A stretch of 64,000 bases of DNA, taken from the NCBI GenBank assembly GCA_965153455.1, contig OZ234494.1, positions 124,001 to 188,000 of the forward strand. The letters are read 5' to 3'. Position 1 is the first letter of the stretch. Each line of letters opens with the position of its first letter. This stretch comes from Sphagnum compactum. Its lineage: Eukaryota > Bryophyta > Sphagnopsida > Sphagnales. Below the pieces are notes generated by a model. It was not told the origin of the DNA and ran no database searches. It worked only from the letters and a program-made list of their open reading frames with translations. A program made the position numbers and the translations under genes. Below, piece after piece: positions 12,101-22,870 of this stretch.

Positions 12101-13683
12101 GTGGACATCCGTCACAAGCCGGGAAAGGAGAACATAGTCCCCGATGCTTTGAGCCGGAAACACCAACTTAGAGTGGTGTATGTGGGAGAGTCTGAACTTC
12201 AAAAGGAAGTTAGATTAGCAAACCGCCGGGATGCTTTTGCCAAGGAGGTAAGGCAAAGCATCCAAAATGGAGCCAAGTCCCACTTCCACTTGAAAAATGG
12301 ATTGTTGTGGTACAAGCAAAACCGACTCTATGTGCCGGAGGGCAAAATTAGGGACACACTTTTGAAGGAATGTCACGATGGACCGCTTGCGGGCCATGGT
12401 GGTGCAAAGCGCACCACAACATTCCTAAAGAAGTCCTACTATTGGCCCAACTTGAAGGATGATGCGGAGGAGTACGTGAAGACTTGTTTAACTTGTCAAC
12501 AAAACCGGACCCTCAACAAAACCGGACCCTCAACAAGAAGCAAGCGGGTTTGTTGCAACCTTTGCCAATTCCCGAAGGGCCGTGGGAAAGTGTGTCAATG
12601 GACTTTATGGTAAGTTTGCCCCCTTCAAAGGGGTTCGATGCCATCATGGTTGTGGTGGATCGGTTTAGCAAAATGGCACACTTCATTCCCACAAAGGATG
12701 AAGCCACGGCTCAAGAGACGGGGAGGTTGTTCTTCTCCCACATTTTCAAGCATCACGGCCTTCCAAAAGACATAGTGTCGGATCGGGATCCAAAGTTCAC
12801 GAGTAAGTTTTGGAGGGCTTTGTGGAAGCGAATGGGGTCGGAACTCAAAATGAGCACTTCATTCCGCCCTCAAACCGATGGACAAACCGAGAGGGTGAAC
12901 TTGGTGATCCAATAATTCCTAAGGAATTATGTGGCGGCGGATCAACAAGATTGGGTGGATCATTTGGAGTTAGCCGAATTTTGTTACAATAACTCGGTAC
13001 ACTCCGCAACGGGATCCACCCCATTCCAAATGGTGACGGGCAAGTCACCAATTGTGCCCATGACTTGGGCCGCACAAGGACAACCTTCGATTGATGCAAG
13101 TGAGGAAGTGCCAATGGTCACACAACTTGATGAAGAAAGAAAGCGCTTGTGGGAGTTGGCAAAAGCCAACTTGGAAAAGGCGCACAAAAGGTACAAAGAT
13201 TTTGCGGACAAGTCCCGACGAGAGGTGAAGTTTCAAGAAGGAGACGAGGTGTGGTTGAACATAAAGAACTTCCGGTTGCCCGAAGGGTTAAGTCATAAGT
13301 TTATGGGCCCATATGCGGGTCCATTCAAAGTGTTGGAAAAGAAACTTTCCGACACTTATAAGTTAGAATTACCGGAAAATCTTAGAGTTCATCCCACATT
13401 TCATGTTTCCCTTTTGAAGCCGGTCTCCCGCGACGCCTCAAGGCCTAATAGAGAGCATCACTCAAGGCCTCCACCGGACTTGGTTCATAATGAACCCGAG
13501 TTTGAGGTAGAGGCCGTGCTCAAATCAAGGCAACTTAGAGGGCGAGAGCGGGAATACTTAGTTAAGTGGAAAGGCTACCATGCAATAGAGGCTTCTTGGG
13601 TGAATGAATCCGACATGGAACATGCCCAAGAAGCCATAGAAGAATTCCACACTAGATCGGCGAAGAAAAGACGTAGAACGTGA
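9185..13683 (+). pseudogene. Chromovirus gag-pol polyprotein, frameshifted and stop-containing
   Basis: The likely start is ATG 9185 (MAPKKNRK). An acidic N-terminus precedes a Retrotrans_gag domain (about residues 110-260), and a zinc knuckle [14 protein letters not shown] lies near residue 329. The protease motif LLDTGAS is near 384 and the RT catalytic box VYIDD near 733. RNase H begins around IHSDASD (near 880). The integrase HHCC zinc site follows near 1065, with core motifs MDF (12,601), SDRDPKF (12,778) and QTERVN (12,886). A chromodomain containing YLVKWKGY lies near 13,555. Two breaks are seen: a 17-bp tandem duplication at 12,501-12,534 shifts the frame between the integrase zinc finger and core, and TAA 12,913-12,915 stops the core where Gln is expected. 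The product would package, copy and integrate the element. This copy cannot do so alone. Confidence 0.92.
12501..12534 (+). repeat. 17-bp tandem duplication that breaks pol
   Basis: The unit AAAACCGGACCCTCAAC occurs at 12,501-12,517 and again at 12,518-12,534. Seventeen is not a multiple of three, so integrase downstream falls into another frame, where it stays open. Confidence 0.93.
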
Positions 13684-14461
13684 TGAGGACATCACCTTTC
13701 TTTTAGAGGGGGAGAATTTCATAAAATGTACCACATCAAGTTGCAAGTGAAATAAAAAGGGCTTTAAAACTTCCAAGAGATTGTATCATGAAAAATTTGT
13801 TAAGGCAAATAGGGTTGTGGCATGGACAAATAGAACTCTCTTGCGTAGGCCCAAATCAAAATCGGACTCCTACTGTGGGGTTGAGGAAACTTGGCCCCAA
13901 AAGAGGAGGCAAGCAAGGTGAGCTTGCGGGGACATGCACATGCCTTAAGTGCATCCCAAAGGGTTGGTTGGTAGTGTGGCCAACGCGGGAAGTCATGACC
14001 CCGCTCGCATACTTTAAGTGTAGTTTGGGACTTGGGTTTGGCAAACCTAAATATCCTTTCTCGTACCTTGATAAGCAAATCTTTTAGTTAAGACTTGGTT
14101 GTTGTGACCAAGGCGCGAGATAGGGAAAGGAGTCATGTCAAGTAGCTTAGGTCAAGAGTAGACTTGACTTAAGTCCTCATGAAGGGAAGGATGGAAAAAG
14201 GTTCCTCCCAAATGAGGGCTTCGTCAATTAGGCTAGTTTAGTCTTTTGACGAAGCAAAGAAAGAGGGTTCCCTACAAGACCCTCTTGGACTTGTCATGAA
14301 AGTGTTGGAAACTTGGGGACGCCTAAGTTAGCTTGAGACAAGGTCCGAGCCGCAAGAGTCGTCAAATGGCCAAGGATCCAAAAGAAAGCAATTGCAATTG
14401 TATGAAGGAAAATTCTAAGTGTCAATGAGGACATTGACCTCTTTCTTCTAGTGGGGGAGAG
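13684..14461 (+). promoter_or_regulatory. 3' non-coding region of the chromovirus with two polypurine-tract-like sites
   Basis: About 780 bp separate the pol stop from the 3' LTR. A block with GTGGGGGAGAG at 14,451-14,461 abuts the LTR and is the likely polypurine tract for plus-strand priming. A related block, GAGGACATCACC to AGAGGGGGAGAA, lies just after the pol stop (13,683-13,716). The two share the order GAGGACAT...CTTTCTT...GGGGGAGA, so one is probably a duplicate of the other. No coding capacity is convincing in between. Confidence 0.7.
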
Positions 14462-15281
14462 TGTCGCAACCCCACCTTGTCCAAGTGTGGGGGTGAAGCC
14501 CAACACTTGGAAAAGTTGGAGGTTTGGAGTCCTCCGGGACTCCTGAATGTTCAGAGCTCGACAGCAAGGCCCAAAACACCTCGCATTGGAGTGTTCTTGG
14601 TGTCATTGGAAAGGTCTTGAAACGTAGATATCGAAAATGGCCTCGCATTGACCATTTGGACATCTGCAGCCCAAGTTATGGGCAAAAGAAGGGCCGGGAG
14701 TCAAACTGGCAGTTTGACTCCCGACCACTAAAAGTCGGGAATCGACCCTTTTCCGACGTCGCCTCAGGGAGTGCGACATGGCGTTGAAAAGATCTCGACG
14801 AGGGCTACAACTTTGGTTCAGACCTCGTTGCGATTGGATTTCGGAATCGGGAGTTATGACCGTTCAAAGTCCCGAGAGTCCCGCCGGGACAATTTCGGGA
14901 CTCCATTTCGGGAGTCCCAACAAAATGTGCCATTTGGATGTAGCCTCCGTGGTGAGCCGCAGAGATAACTATAAGGGGGAAGGTGGTGGCTTCCCCCAAG
15001 TCCAGGCCGTGGTGAGTCAAGTAGTCCGAAGTGCCCGTGGCTTGTCCCAACACCCAAGGGTGTTCCCGAATGTGAACTAACCCATTTGTGGTTGGTTTTG
15101 GATGCAGATTTGTGCATGATCTACTAGTCCATCTTCCTAGTCTAATCCCGGGGCTTCCAATTCGACCCTCTACCCCTTTCTAGAGTTGGAAGTCGGGAGC
15201 GTGCCCTTGGGTCCCCACTTTCCGCAACTTCACATTGGTGAACCCTCAAGTGGGTTCACCCCGGGACCAAGGAGCGCGTCA
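14462..15281 (+). repeat. Chromovirus 3' LTR
   Basis: 820 bp, TGTCGCAACC to GCGCGTCA, nearly identical by eye to 8322-9141. It is followed directly by the antisense C2H2 gene, with no matching target duplication. Confidence 0.93.
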
Positions 15282-17920
15282 TAGCACCACCGAAGTAAGC
15301 GGCCAGTGACGATAATCCGCGATCCCCAGATCGAGATTTGCGCGCTCGAGGAACGCCGTGGCCATCAAACGGGAAACATCTTCGTCGTCCATGGCGACAT
15401 CTCGTTCAATGGCCCAAAGGTCCATGTGTTGTCGGGCTGCGTCAATATTTCCGCGCAAACCCGTGTGAAGGATTGCACCGGCCTCACCAGCAACATATAT
15501 TCGATGAAGAGCGAATTGAGTTCCGGGGGTAGGAAACGGGGTATTAGTTTGACTGGCCGCCCTGTGTTGGCGCCCTTGTGGTATCTCTGGAAGGTCATGA
15601 TGGTGCCCGCGGACCAATAAAATGTCCTTTCGGAATGCTCTGTGTTGCGAAGGAGGTAGCTCCTGTACTCCTCGCCGCGAGGAGGACCGCCGGCGGTGAA
15701 ATGCATGAGCAAAAATAACAACGCGTGCATACGATCCGCCGCCTTGGCCCACATCGCCAAAGCATTCTGATTCCATGCGATGGATCGGTCGCCTTCTGTG
15801 CCTTTGACGAAAAGACCTCGGGTACGCCGATCGCTAAAAAGGTGGATGGCAAGATCTTGTCCGTGACGATGAAATTTGTTACGGGCATCTGACAAGAAAG
15901 AATACCCGACTTCGTCTTCGTTCGCCTTGTCCGCGACGTTACCCTCCGCTATCACCCGGCCGATCCAGGTTGTCTGGAGTCCTAGCAACAATTGGTTTCT
16001 CATCACCCGATTTGCCTCGCGGAGCAGTTTACCGACCAGGTTTAGTAAAGTGTCGATGGTGACGGCTTGACCATCGATCGTGCACGCCATGGGACCGATC
16101 CGAACGAGTCTTGGGATGCAGGGTTCGTCGCCCGACACCGCCCCCGCGAGGCGCATGGTCTCCCGCAGTCTACTGAACGGTGTGTCCTTGGCACTCTCAC
16201 GAACGCAAGCGAGCCACTCATCGGTTTCGCACCACGGGATGGGGGGGTGATCGGGCTGCCACATCGGACGCACCAGCTGCATGAGGATCGTGCATCTCCA
16301 CCAATACTGGAGAATGGCTATGGGACCCGACACGCGTCGAACGTGTTCGAAAGCAAGGTTGTTCGACGAAGGGTCCGACTTCAGGCTGTTCACGATCATG
16401 AACCTGATTATCGGACAACCGGTTTGGAGCCCATGTTGAACGACCGGACACGTTAGCGATCTGCAAATGTGGAGCAACATCGTGTGGATGGGAACGAGAT
16501 CTTCGTCATCCCCGTCCGCGTCTCGTCGACTTCGCATGTGAGAGATGAGATTCTCCAGCGCATCTCCGAGATCCAAATGCAAATCGCCCAGAACGTTGAC
16601 GAATGGCTCGTCATCCACTGGGGCGCTGTCCCTGGATTGGACCATCATAGTGAGCAGCTTGGTCATCAACGTACAATATCTGGTTATGGTGGATGGCACC
16701 CAAAGCTGTTTGAGCCCCACCGCGGCCAGGGGGGAATCTACCACTGAGACGACCAACCGCCTGAGATGGTATGGCACACGACCGATCATGGCCTGCGCAT
16801 TCTCCAAATACGCTCAAACCATCGAAGGCAAACGATCCAAATTGGATTCCCCGCCGATTGGGTTCGGAAGCACGCTCGCTCGCTTGATGCGGTCCAACGG
16901 CATACCTTCCGGAATGATGTGGTTGACGGCGAGCTCGTGCCAACGAGACACTCTCAGCCATGGACTCAATTCACGAATGGATGGATTTGGTGCCGCGTTC
17001 CGCACGGAACATTGGTGGGCCTGTAACGAAACGTGCACATGCTCCTTCAGATGGAGCCCTGCTGGATCGCCTTCGAGCTCCACATTTTGGTGGTCCACAC
17101 CAAAATACGCGGTGTACCCGACCTTTTTGAAAAGGCGCTGCACCTGACACGGTTGACCGTTGGCATGAACCGGTAAGAAGAAATGTTTGGCCCGACGATG
17201 ATTGCCCATAATCTTCTTGGTGGCGGAATAGTATGCACATCCTTCCGCCTCGCATCGATATCCTTTCACAACCTTTATCCCTGGGACCACCGGCAAAAGC
17301 TCCTGCCGTGGAGATGTGGTATACCTTTCCAGGCGAGGGTCTTGCAACTGGGTGAACTCGATCTCGTCGAACGACGATGCGAAATCCGTAACAGGTGGGA
17401 TCCCAGTCACGCGACGGAGGCTACCGTTGCAATGTCGTTTGGGAGCTCTCCAATTGTCGTGCCCCAATAAGTGGTTATGCACACGGCGAGCCTCGGGCTC
17501 GAGACAGACGTCGCAAACCCTGCACAACAGGAGACGAATGCCATCCGCAATGTTGAGAACCGCAAGGCCCACATCACGGAGCAATTCCGGTGTTTGTTCG
17601 ATGGGCGGCTGGATTAACATGCCCAGGGACATTGCCCTAATTTGCGCGTCGTTGTCGTCAAGATCTTGATTTAGGGCGGAATCGCTCTGTTCCGCATGTC
17701 GCACTTTGAAATGGCCCTGGAGCTTGTCACTGCGTTCAAATGTGCTCTTGCAGCCCTCCACGAGGCAAGGATATTTGCCGTCGATCGATCGATTGACAGT
17801 AATTCCACCGGTGGTGGTACGGATCTTACAAGCTGTTCGATGCACCGATCGGCGATGTCCATCGCGTTGATGAGAAGCGGCGAAACAAATGTCACACTCG
17901 GGGCATCGGAAGTCGGCCAT
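15282..17920 (-). pseudogene. C2H2 zinc-finger protein with fungal-type RecQ-associated domain, truncated
   Basis: Starts at ATG 17,920-17,918 (MADFRCPECD). C2H2-type fingers are visible near residues 5-28 (CPEC with HRRSVH), 50-75 (CLVEGC with HFKVRH), a CRVCDVC site with HNHLLGH, and CEAEGC with HRRAKH. After a TGA at 16,816-16,814 (probably from CGA) the same frame continues for 480 codons. It carries FTAGGPPRGEEYRS, a YHKG motif, and a stretch like RFLPPELNSLFIEYMLL. Near 15,400 the frame shifts, and the other frame carries LDLGIADYRHW before the LTR cuts it at 15,281. From memory, this order (G.P.RG.E, YHKG, R.LP.E...L..Y, YRH) is typical of long fungal proteins that end in a RecQ-type helicase. 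No helicase is present here. I infer a decayed gene of fungal or mobile-element origin. Its molecular function is unknown. Confidence 0.6.
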
Positions 17921-19650
17921 GAATATCGGTTGGTAATCGACAGATGTTTAGAGAAGGCATAAGAGTTGTGATCGACAATGTCTTAGGGCAAAACACGAAT
18001 GACTCGAGCCCAGTCAAACCAACCTGCAACCTGTAACCATAGGAAAATGCAGTTCTGATTTCAATGTACGCATTGATTTTCCCGAACAGAACATCTACAC
18101 AAGATCAAATTCCTGCACACACCGAAGACGTTTGGTCCGTGCACTTACCGTGTCTCAATGCCGGAATAAGGGTTCAGGCGTATATATGCATTCGAATTTG
18201 CAATGCCATCCAACCACCGTGCTCCGTGCGCCCCGTGGCCCCTTGCAAAGCATGGAAGTGTGCGAGTGGAAAGACGAAAACAACATTGATTCTATCCTCC
18301 AAATGCTCAAAGCTCTGTAAACCGATACATCCTAAACCGATGTCTGCATGCACACTGTGTTATTTTGGTGTTGGGTTGACAAACATCCGTTTTGCCGGCA
18401 CCAAGTGACTTCATTGAAACATGAAAAAATCACTGCAAAGATATCAGGTGCAATCGCACAAATTTTTCCTGCCATCTCATAATTCCATGTATGAAAAACA
18501 AGCTCAATCTTACAACCCTCTACACCATTCACACGAGAGCTCTCCGTTCCCGACGACTTTTTCACTGTGCTCCAAAGACACTGTGACAACGACCCCGAAT
18601 CAAGTTTTGAGAAGGAAACAAATGCGGATGATGGTGTATGGTTGATATTTTGATACCTATACATATTGCTCGTTGCGCTCACGCAGATGTTTGTGCAGGC
18701 ATCAGGGTTACAATTGAAAATTGAAGCTCCATATACCAATAACACCGGCTTTGTCGAATCCACCTCAATCAACCCTGCAGACACACGAAATCGAATTCTG
18801 GGTGTTGGTGATCTTACCCAACACCGACATCCCCTCAATAGGAAAGTGTTCAAATTCGTGCATACAGCCCTTAAGGTAGTTCTGCACATGTGCTTACTTG
18901 GATAAGTTCGCACATACACGGAGTTGGACTTGCGATGTGATCTGACGTCTGTGCTCCTTCTGCCTCCTCGCTCCTATAAAACAGTGAAGGGCGGGAGTTG
19001 ACGGATGAAAACAGCACAGGTTCCATGTGTACAACAGACTCGGAATGCACGCACTTCAAATGTTCGGGGCTGTGCAAACCAATATAGCGTGAACTAATGT
19101 TTGCACACTATGGTAATTGGGGATTGTGTGGACAAACATTCATTTCGCCCACACAGAGAACGTTTTTGAACCACCAGGAATTTCTACAGATTTATCAAGG
19201 CGGGTCATACAAGTTCTGTTGCGATCTCCCAGGGAGAACAAGTTAGAATTTGTAACACGCCGCGCGATTCACAAAAGAACTTTTTGTTCCTTAAGGTATG
19301 ATCCGCTGCACCGGAAAGCCACAACGACAACAAATGAAATTTTCGGAGGAAAACAAATGCAAATGCTGGTATGGGTCCCAGTTTTGACACCTGCGCTCGC
19401 TCCCCGCCCTCAATTAAGCTGGCATGTGTGCGAAGTGGAAAGTCTGTCATTTGTGCTATAATCCCCCCTGCGAGCATAACATGTGCAAAAAATGACAATC
19501 CAAAAGTTCGTGATTTGAAGGACGGGCGGACCTTGCGGACAAGATTATAAGATGTATCTTTGAAATTTACATGGAGCCCGATGTCAGGTTGCTCACCTTA
19601 GGAACAAGAGTTCGGTGATGTGAAGCGCTCCTGGTTGCACATTCAGAACA
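17921..19650. repeat. Degenerate ~0.73-kb tandem repeat, non-coding
   Basis: Blocks recur at a spacing of about 730-750 bp: a GTTTGCACAC/CTGCATGCACAC block followed by GACAAACATYC (18,345 and 19,100), and a GGAAACAAATGC/GGAAAACAAATGC block followed by TTTTGA(T/C)ACCT (18,615 and 19,350). The copies differ a great deal. No gene is recognised. Confidence 0.45.
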
Positions 19651-20810
19651 GCTCCTGGTTTCCAAATCACGAGATTTTGCGAGAGAAATTCCTGCTGCAC
19701 ACTAAAGAATCGGAAAAAATGAATCTCCAACCCCGTATGTTTATTCTGCGCCTCACTCCAATTTCATTATGTTTGGAAGAATTGATAAATGACATGATTA
19801 AATGTACTTGGCCTTCGTAGCACGTTGCGCAGCCTTTTATTTGCATCCATGCATATATATTATTTATCATCATAAATGAAATCTAATAAATTTTATGAAA
19901 AGGTAAATTACTTTGTGGTGGATTTGATACAATCTTGTATTCATTGATAACGCCCGGGAAACTCTTGAACGCAGTTTTAGGTGTTTAGGGTTGGCCTGTC
20001 CTGTGCACCATATATGAAGCATATTTTATAAATTTTTACATGTTCCTTCAGGTACGATCCCGTATAACGTTTCCCCGGGGGGCTATCACACATCATGTTT
20101 GGCTTATATCACGTCAAACCACACATTATAATCTTTTAAAAAAAACTTCTTTCGATGGCAAAATTTTAAAGTTCAAATTGGGGCTTAGGGTAGCACTCCA
20201 CCAAATTTTTAAATGGAAGCTCGCTCCGTGGCTCGGTAATCGACTTCCTCTTCCTATTTTTTCGCTATGCTCCACTATAGTATAACTTCACATGGTGTGG
20301 TTCGAATTATTTTATGTTTTTGTGTGCAACTTTAATAGTTACGTTTGCATTCTATTTAGCTTTTGACTACCCATCAAAATGTCGCCATTGACACAATTTT
20401 ATAGAACATTATATATAAAAATAACAAGAAACTTAAGGGCTTACAAGGGCCATTGGGAGAGGATGGAGGAGCATATGGAAATTGTGTTTTTGGGGGGTTG
20501 GGGGGGGGGTTGGGTTCATGTTAAAATTGTGGGCCATCACATAACATTTACGGACATGCATGATTCATGGCGAATTTATCTTTTGTATATTTGGAGGGAA
20601 ATAGATCCGATTCTTATTTTCATTGTTTAATAAATATTTAATTCGTCATCCATCCCAACAAACCTTTGTTATAATGAATGTTTATAGATCAAAAAGGATG
20701 TGTGATATATTAAACTTTGTGCAAGCGTGAAAACTCTAATGTAGTTTCCCAAAAATGTCATGGGGTATTTACCAATTAAAATTAACCGCGATTTGCCACG
20801 ATGACATACT
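19651..20810. other. AT-rich non-coding DNA
   Basis: No domain-bearing frame. A G-run and a few T-runs are the only notable features (near 20,490-20,510). Confidence 0.4.
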
Positions 20811-20940
20811 TTAGATATGCCCTGCGGCCTTGTCATAATGTTCCTTTTCCCAAAACAACCCTAGTTATTATTTGGTTAGATATGCCCTGCGGCTTTGCCA
20901 TAATGTTCCTTTTCCCAAAACAACCCTAATTGTTATTTGG
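20811..20940 (+). repeat. Two tandem 65-bp units
   Basis: Units 20,811-20,875 and 20,876-20,940 both begin TTAGATATGCCCTGCGGC and differ at only a few bases. Confidence 0.8.
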
Positions 20941-20944
20941 TCGT

Positions 20945-22870
20945 CATAAAAAGCATTTCTTGATTTATTTTGTGATGCGGCTTGGGTTGTTCCAGACAAA
21001 TTCATATTAAATACCTCTTGTATGGTATAGATTTTTAATTTTACAAGCATATTTTCTCCCTTTTCTTCGAGTTATTTATTAATTTCCCCGGGAGAAAAGT
21101 TTGTCAACCCTAAACCCTGAAGCAAGATTTGTGGATGGGGCAGTGGTGGGTGTTGGGTCATTCAAGCCCGGGAAACAAAAAAAAAAACCCGGGAAATTTC
21201 ATAAGGCACGATTTTCTTTTCCCATTCAATCAAGCAATGAACATCCTCTGGAAGGCACGAGTCCTACAATACTCCTGCTAAAAAATGATGCAAATGATGA
21301 CGATCTTCAAACGAAATACCTCTTTACACAACATTAAATATTTATACCTGGTTAAATATATTCGTAAAACATAAATAGACAAAAAGAATCCCTAAGGGGT
21401 TCCCATGTATTTTTCAAAAATTTGAGGGGTCTCATAAAGCGGACTCTGGGCTCTCCGCGTTTACATTCGTTCGCTGAGGGAAAAAGTTCAACGATTTTAA
21501 CCGCTGGTAAAAAAAAAGACATCTTAACAAAATGAATGATTCGAGCGACGGAAAATCGAATAAGAAGAGGGCGAAAATGAGTGAGGCTTGACGAAAAATA
21601 ACAGAAGGCGACCATTCGCAAGTAGAAGAGGGAAGAGGGGGGGGCACGGCAGGGTAGGTTTAGGCTTTATATTTCTTTAGTTTCTTTTTCGGGCAACCAC
21701 GTGATTGGCCTACTCAGTATGTGTAGTTATGTACATACTACTGCCTACTTGCCAAAACCCTAAACCCTAAAACCTAGGATTTGTTTTATTGCCAATTTTG
21801 CACCTGAAATATATGGTTTCAAATTTCAACCTATTTGAAGGATTTTTCATGGAAAATAAATGGTCCCAAATTGGCCAAACTTTGTGGTAAAAAAAAGTTT
21901 ATAAAACACTGGCCAAACTTTTATGATAAGTTGTATTAGGTAGCCAATAATATTCCTTGCACAACATTAAATATTGATACCCTGTTAAACGTATTCACAA
22001 AGCATAAATAGACCCAAAAAAATCCTTGGGTGGTCCACATGTATATCTGAAACATTTGAGGGGTCCAATAAAGCGGACTTCAATAAACAATTCTTGATTC
22101 ATTTTGTGATACGGCTCAAGGTTCTCCATACAAATCCATATTATATACCTCTTTGATGGTAAAGGTTTTCAATTTGATAAGCATTGTTTTATCCATTTTC
22201 TGCGAGCTATTCTTTAATTTCCCCAGGAGAAAAGTTCGTCCACCCTGAATCCTAAAACGAGATTTGTGGCTGCTGCGCCGGTGGGTGTTGGGTCATTCAC
22301 GCCCAGGAAAATAAAAGGGGGGAAATTTTATACGGCACGAATTTTTTTTTCCTGTTTAATCAAGCAATGAACATCCTTGGTGGGCAGGAATCCTGCAATA
22401 CTCCTACTCTAAAAAGATGCAAATGATTACGATCCCAAAACAAAATATGTCCTTGCACAACATTAAATATTTATACCCTATTAAATATATTCACAAAACA
22501 TAAACAGACAAAAAAATAAAAATCCTTGGGTGGTCCACATGTATACCCGAAACATTTGAGGGGTCCAATAAAGCAGACTTTAAAAAATAATTCTTGATTA
22601 ATTTTGTGATACGGCTAAAGTTCTTCCATACAAATCCATATTATATACCTCTTTGATAATTATGTTTTATCCATTTTCTCCGACCCGTTCTTTAATTTCC
22701 CCAGGAGAAAAGTTTGTCCACCTTGAACCCTAAAACAAGATTTGTGGCTTGTGTGCCGGTGGGTGTTGGGTCATTCAAGCCCATGAAAAAAAAGGGGGGG
22801 AAATTTTATATGGCACAAATGTTTTTTCCTGTTTAACCAAGCAATGAACATCCTTGGTGGGCAGGAGTGA
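20945..22870 (+). repeat. Satellite-like family, ~0.48-kb monomer, three partial copies
   Basis: Anchor blocks recur in the same order: TTGTGATNCGGCT, TTTCCCC.GGAGAAAAG, GGGTGTTGGGTCATTCA (21,148; 22,284; 22,757), AATCAAGCAATGAACATCC, ACAACATTAAATATT, and GAGGGGTC...ATAAAGC. Copies 2 and 3 are about 473 bp apart. Copy 1 is separated from copy 2 by a unique stretch at about 21,446-21,950. A short TTTCCCCGGGAGAAA palindrome-like core sits inside each monomer. Confidence 0.75.
21754..21776 (+). repeat. Short plant telomere-like motif (two units)
   Basis: CCCTAAACCCTAAAA occurs once here. A similar double unit is at 45,656-45,671. Both are too short to be a telomere and look like interstitial motifs. 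Confidence 0.6.

Larger units (their letters stand above)
8322..15281 (+). mobile_element. Ty3/gypsy chromovirus LTR retrotransposon, complete but inactive
   Basis: An element of 6960 bp with two 820-bp LTRs, a primer-binding site, gag-pol in the order gag, protease, RT, RNase H, integrase, and a chromodomain at the C-terminus, which marks the chromovirus branch of Ty3/gypsy. A polypurine tract precedes the 3' LTR. The 5-bp flanks differ (TTACT at 8317-8321, TAGCA at 15,282-15,286), and the left flank is LINE ORF1 while the right flank is the interior of a C2H2 gene. The element therefore does not sit in a simple insertion site and probably arose by recombination between two copies. The LTRs are very alike by eye, which suggests fairly recent activity of the family. 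Confidence 0.93.

Noticed and set aside
16067-17669. Several + strand frames over the C2H2 gene
   Set aside because: They are shadows of the GC-rich minus-strand gene. Only the minus strand shows zinc-finger and motif structure.
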